Shown piece by piece: positions 20,315 through 24,419 of a DNA stretch of 24,419 nt (its first letter is position 1; each line of letters begins with the position of its first letter). The notes under the pieces were generated by a model, which searched no databases, was not told the DNA's origin, and was given only the letters and a program-made list of their open reading frames with translations. A program made the translations under genes and the position numbers. The DNA is from Symsagittifera roscoffensis (Eukaryota > Xenacoelomorpha > Acoela > Convolutidae): NCBI RefSeq assembly GCF_963678635.1, contig NW_026970683.1, positions 1-24,419 of the forward strand. Direction: 5' to 3'.

Positions 20315-22439
20315 ATGCTTCCATCATTGTTCAAGGAAAAAGAAGAAGTGCAAGTTCTTGATGAAGTGACGTACATTTGGGAAGCCGCTAGAATACTGGG
20401 TTTCATTAGTAACTGGGGTGTGAGTGTCAAATGGACTGAATGGAAGGGTCCACCCGTACAGATAACAATTCCAGAAGACCTTCGCGACAATCGGAGGATG
20501 AAACATTGGAAAATAAGAAAGACAATCAAAGTTGTTGAAGAGCCAGATAGGGCTAAAAGAAGAAACAAAAAAGATCCACTTCTGTTCAACCCAAGACGCT
20601 TAACTCGCAATACAGATGTTTTTTTCTGTGCTGCTTGTGAAACAGATTGCGTTGACAAATGCATTCTGATGACAGGGGTTGTACTGTACAACGATCCTTT
20701 CAAACGTGAATGTACATTGAGAATTTTGGACTCGGAGCACGATGAAAACCCCCGAGAAGAACCAGAGGCTAACATATTGGTTGTAAAATACAATCAACTT
20801 CGAAATCAAGGGCTCTTTGAAGATACGCTTACATCTGAGGTACTTATTCGCTTTGAAAAACATCTTTCAAAACATCACTCGGAAAGAAGTTCAACTTCAA
20901 AAGAAGTTTTTTTGAATAGCTGAAATTGAAAAACATATTTTAACTTCATTCATAATCTGTTTGAAATCTTGAATTGTTTCAGACATCTTTTTGTGACACG
21001 GCTACTTTAGTTTTGGAGCCATGTGAGGTTCAGGATCATCAACGTAATCCTACAAAAAGAGCTAAAAAAGACGAAAAAGAAATTGACATGCTGACACTTC
21101 TCGAAGCCACAGAAGACATAGTGCCTTTGACCTTTGTCCCTTGTTCCAACGGTGTCCTCAAGGTTTGTTAACAAAATAATTACAAGCTTTGGAAGTGTGT
21201 GCCGCAATTTTTTCAGATGTCATAAAGTTAGGAATATATGTCTCAGCGCCCGATCAAAATAATTTGTATAAAAATTCAATTCTTTGTTTCTCAGGTTGGA
21301 TCAACTGCTTTCTATGGAGGGGAAAATTGCAGAGTAGACAGCTTGGAGTTTGAAGGAAGGACAAAAAATGCCTTTGCACAGTTGACATGCATAAATAACG
21401 AGGACATTTCTATAAGGATGCCTGCACTCTTGGTTCAGCTAGCTTGTGAAGACTACCTCAAGGTAAAGTTTTTTTAATGAAACATTCCGAATTTTTATTG
21501 TCCCCGATTCCATAAAATTTAACATTGCTTACGACTGAGAAACGAACTAGGAATTCATGTTCAAACCTTTAGCCATAAGGCCCGGAATCCAGTGTCAAAT
21601 GACAAAACATTGCCAGTTTTTATCACAGGCTAAGGCCTAAAATTTTCATTTGAAACATTCCGAATTTGTCACGTCCCGGATTCCATGGAATTTAACAATG
21701 CTTACGACTGAGAAACGAACTAGGAATTCATGTTCAAACCCTTAGCCATAAGGCCCGGAATCCAGTGTCAAATGACAAAACATTGCCAATTTTTATCACA
21801 GGCTAATGCCTACAATTTTTTTATCGTTTTCAAAAACTGAAATACTTTGTTCAAAAGTACAGGATTTTGGCACGTAAAAACACAGGCTATTGCCTACAAT
21901 TTTTATCGTTTTCAAAAACTCAAATACTTTTATTCAAAAGTACAGGATTTTGGCACGTGACTAATTTTGTAACATTTCAGCATGAAACGTGTGACTTCAA
22001 TGCAATTGAACATCCAATCAATTTATCGTTTGCGGTGTTTTCCGCCTTGAAACGTGCTGTTGGACTGGCTAGGGACAAAAACTCCATCACTTTCAATCTT
22101 GGACCCGTGACCAAACTAACAAGACAAATAATGGGTTTTTCGACAGAATCCCAAAAGGAAGTGGTCAAGTTTAGTGCAGCAATATCCGAAGGAATTCGAG
22201 GCTGCCACAAATCTTGGGATTCTTTGTTGGGTAGCAGGTGGGATGTATTGCCCGCACAAAAAGACAATGGTCATGATACACTTATAAAGTATTTAAGGAT
22301 TACAGAACACCGTGAATTCACAAGTTTCAACTTACGATGCAACGTTCAAACGTGCACAGGCCACTACGCAAGTGAAGAAGACTACCGGACTCTTTTTTCA
22401 CACAACTTAGAACAGTCAAAACCCCATTATTTTTATTAG
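20315..22439 (+). CDS. Unrecognised multi-exon protein (4 exons, ~443 aa), possible chromatin-type domain at N-terminus
   Basis: Exons: 20315-20839, 20983-21162, 21295-21462, 21981-22439, all joined in phase 0 with GT-AG introns. A second in-frame donor at 20906 would make exon 1 longer (total 465 aa). The 20839 donor (GAG|GTACTT) is the better match. An in-frame TAA upstream fixes the ATG. Residues about 14-68 (YIWEAARILGFISNWGVSVKW, then ITIPEDLRD and HWKIRK) look like a small beta-barrel such as a Tudor or Agenet domain; that is a guess. Next comes a basic stretch (EPDRAKRRNKK), then a cysteine cluster FFCAACETDCVDKC that could bind zinc. Exons 2-3 include an NPTKRAKKDEKE segment resembling a nuclear localisation signal. 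The last exon (152 aa) is the best folded-looking part but is unfamiliar, with paired cysteines (CNVQTC) near its end. It shares a divergent promoter with the SET gene and is tail to tail with the JmjC gene. Confidence 0.75.
21478..21961. repeat. Tandem duplications inside intron 3
   Basis: Two copies of a unit of about 172 bp (21478-21650, 21651-21820) share TGAAACATTCCGAATTT, ACTGAGAAACGAACTAGG and CCCGGAATCCAGTGTCAAAT. They are followed by an 82-bp-period repeat (from 21823 and 21905) with TACAGGATTTTGGCACGT. The word CACAGGCTAxxGCCTA, an inner palindrome, ends each of three units (about 21624, 21795 and 21880). These expand this intron to 518 bp, against 132-143 bp for the other two. Confidence 0.85.
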
Positions 22440-22968
22440 TTCAACTAGTTCAAAGTTCCAGTGTTTTCGCGTGAATGTGATCAATTAAAGTTTCATAAAC
22501 TTCAAACCTTGTTGACAATGTAACTTTTTTCAAATCCGAAAATTGGCAATCATCTTTTTCTCTCTATTAAATGAAAAGAAAACAAATTGTTTGCAAACAC
22601 TTCAATTGGAAATGTTTCTCATGAGGCTCATAGTAAGAGCTTTAAGCTATGTTTTTTTGACAGTGTCAGTACAAGCAGTACTGAAAAAAAATTACAGTAT
22701 AATCATAATCATCATCATAACGTCATTCAATGACGTAAGTTATAAATTATCATCATAAAGTCACTTTGACGGTCACTCACAGTGATAACTGCGCGCCGCG
22801 AAGGAGTTGAAAAGGCGTATTTACACAGAATTTGGAAGAAAGTGGACTCCACATCGAATGTTATTGTTTCATGTTCGAATAATCGAGAGAAAAATAACAC
22901 GTTGAATGCGGTCGCTAGGGAGCAGAAGATTTTTTTGAGCAATATTCAGTGGTTGGCATAAACGGGTG
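22440..22968. other. Intergenic spacer between convergent genes
   Basis: This separates the 3' ends of the plus-strand gene and the JmjC gene. It contains an ATC microsatellite-like stretch (about 22701-22718), a perfect small hairpin ACGTCATT-c-AATGACGT (22720-22736), and an open plus frame without an ATG at 22770-22961 (63 codons, VEKAYLHRIWKKVDSTSNVI and onward) of unknown meaning. Confidence 0.4.
22483..22488 (+). terminator. Probable polyadenylation signal (ATTAAA)
   Basis: ATTAAA, the common variant of AATAAA, lies 44 bp after the stop codon of the gene at 20315-22439 and is followed by T-rich and GT-rich sequence. Confidence 0.45.
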
Positions 22969-24419
22969 TCAGGTTGAAGGATTTGCCTTTAACTTTTTGT
23001 TTGGACTTGGGGCTGGACTGACTAGGACACAATCATGTTGCCTCATCATCATCATGAGTTCGATTCGCTTTTCCAAAAGTTCAACTTTAGAGAAGTTGTT
23101 ACCCAGGTTCGAAGAGTTTCCAGTTGCAAGTAATTTATCCTGGAAAACAATACTGGATGACATTAAAAAAAATATTCAACTTTATACTATAAATATAGTA
23201 TACTATATATAGTATATATTGATATAATAATAATAATATTGATATACTTGATATACATTGAATATATATGTAAGTTACATCAAGCCTTGATGAGTAATAT
23301 TACTGAGTAATATTAAATTAATTTTGTCATAAACTCAGAGAAGTTTTACCAAAACGTTATGAATAAAATTGTGTGAAAAATATTCAATATTTCAACTTGA
23401 GCATAATTTGTACGTACGTTGTCTCTTACTAGGGAAACATGTTGTGCAAACGATGAGTCGTGTTTTTTCAGAATTTGAAACACGTCAAAAATTGCCGCGA
23501 GCTCATCGGCATTTGCGTCGGATCCATCTCTGTAAACAAATTCAAAAATTTCAAAAAAATAGATTTTGTCATATTATTCCAGTTATTGATTTTGAGGTTA
23601 CATTATTATAAACTTCAACCACAGATTTTCACAGTTGACTCTTTAACATGATGTTAATTTTTCAAAGATGTTAAACGACTCACTGTACTCGAGACACAAT
23701 ATGAGTAAGCGCAAGGAACGAGAAAGAAGGGTAGCATTCAGTGAACTTTGTTTTCTGAACGCGTTCTGTCTTGAAGGTATCAGCGGCCAGACGAAGATGA
23801 TTCTTGAAAATGAAGTTAACTCCATAGGCGACAGAAACGCCTGTCGTCTCCACCATATGAATCATATTCACTGGCATGATTAAACCTTGTCGCGCTTTCA
23901 GCGTGATAGCTTGGCACCCTCCCATATTCAAGCCTTCATGGGAACCGAAGAAAAATTTCCTTCGGGACTGCTGCAGGAACTGGTTGAAGAGATCCTGGTT
24001 GATGCTCGTCGGGGCTATCAAGAAGAACGTCTTACATCCTTTCAGTAGAATATAGAGGACTGATGTGCTGGAAAAATCTTGGTGGAACATTGTCACAGCG
24101 CCATCTTGAGAAATGAGAAGGAAGTTGGACTCTTTATTGGGCCGATATGCTGCGGGCAATTTTTTTGAATGAATGTGTCCCAGCGAGGTACTCGATAGGA
24201 ATGACGGTTGTGTAAATTGTGTGATTTTTTGATGTGCGGCATCAGCGTCAATAATGTTGTAAAACATGGGAGGTGTTTTTCTGAACAACTGATCCACCTC
24301 TTTTCCATCAACTATCCTTGTTTGTTCCTGGAATGGTTCAATACTATAACTTAGTAAGAAATTAGAAATTAAATTGAAAAAATTTCGGAAAATCATCCAG
24401 AGACATTTCAACCTCAACT
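22969..24419 (-). CDS. JmjC-domain protein of the KDM2/KDM7 type, C-terminal part (continues beyond the right edge)
   Basis: Minus-strand exons: 23684-24343 (JmjC), 23418-23529, 22969-23139, with matching phases and donors GTGAGT and GTACGT. JmjC domain features, in order: PPMFYNIIDAD; DGAVTMFHQDFSSTSVLYIL, with the HxD iron ligands (His at 24082-24084, Asp at 24076-24078), the Thr three residues before that His and the Tyr ten after it; LLKGCKTFFLI with the 2-oxoglutarate Lys; MIHMVET with the second His (23857-23859); then GVNFIFKNHLRL. All positions expected of a working Fe(II)/2-oxoglutarate demethylase are present, and the layout follows KDM2/KDM7 (PHF8) enzymes. The end of the protein has KVELLEKRIELMMMM and a basic PSPNKKLKANPST tail. 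The PHD finger expected in a KDM7 would lie outside the window. The left end of the JmjC exon is ambiguous: either an intron at 24344-24412, or a frame break. It is tail to tail with the plus-strand gene. Confidence 0.8.
23175..23280. repeat. AT-rich palindromic stretch in a JmjC gene intron
   Basis: A run of TATA-type sequence with overlapping inverted words (ATAGTATACTATATATAGTA) and TAATAATAAT. It lies in the last intron (23140-23417) of the JmjC gene. It is low-complexity and has no coding potential. Confidence 0.7.

Noticed and set aside
20308-20793. 161-codon minus-strand frame
   Set aside because: It lies antisense to exon 1 of the plus-strand gene, whose frame has consistent splice phases and protein-like composition; the minus frame is Ser/Leu-rich and has no domain.
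22727-22942. Minus-strand 71-codon frame as a further JmjC exon
   Set aside because: The JmjC gene already ends with a stop at 22969 after a well-phased last exon, and this frame does not extend any domain.
1-24419. Prokaryotic or viral genome segment
   Set aside because: Spliced genes with GT-AG introns, histone-modifying enzymes and animal-type retroelement relics fit a eukaryotic nuclear genome.

Overview
The window is nuclear DNA from a eukaryote, most likely an invertebrate animal. It is AT-rich, its genes are split by introns with GT-AG ends, and it carries decayed BEL/Pao, Ty3/Gypsy and Ty1/Copia retrotransposons. BEL/Pao elements are essentially confined to animals. I cannot name the species. 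I see no tRNA, rRNA, CRISPR array or bacterial-type operon.

Layout. Bases 1-3330 are packed with short repeats built around G-tracts next to a GGAAAAGAGCCC-like end. They hold the tail of a retroelement protein (537-926) and one intact ORF for a Q/N/P-rich protein (1748-2524, minus). Bases 3690-4640 hold a minus-strand BEL/Pao remnant. Bases 7775-9989 hold a wrecked Gypsy pol (reverse transcriptase, RNase H, integrase) with a roughly 394-bp inverted-repeat element inserted in it. Bases 11960-12760 hold a plus-strand Copia gag-protease remnant. Much of 4640-7770, 9990-11950 and 12830-16310 shows nothing I can identify.

Bases 16320-24419 are different: dense, well-spliced genes. (i) A six-exon minus-strand gene (17092-19864, 699 aa) ends in a KMT5A/Set8-like SET domain. 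(ii) A four-exon plus-strand gene (20315-22439, about 443 aa) encodes an unrecognised protein. (iii) A minus-strand gene running off the right edge (22969-24419+) has a KDM2/KDM7-type JmjC domain with all expected iron and 2-oxoglutarate residues. All splice phases worked out by eye are consistent.

The first two genes are head to head. Their 450-bp spacer contains a 190-bp near-perfect palindrome (arms of 76 bp, 75 of 76 paired). Each arm carries three CAATTGG-type boxes exactly 11 bp apart. The second and third genes are tail to tail. KMT5A enzymes write H4K20me1, and some KDM7 proteins (PHF8) erase it, so the cluster may be a histone-methylation writer/eraser neighbourhood under a shared palindromic promoter. 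That functional link is inference.
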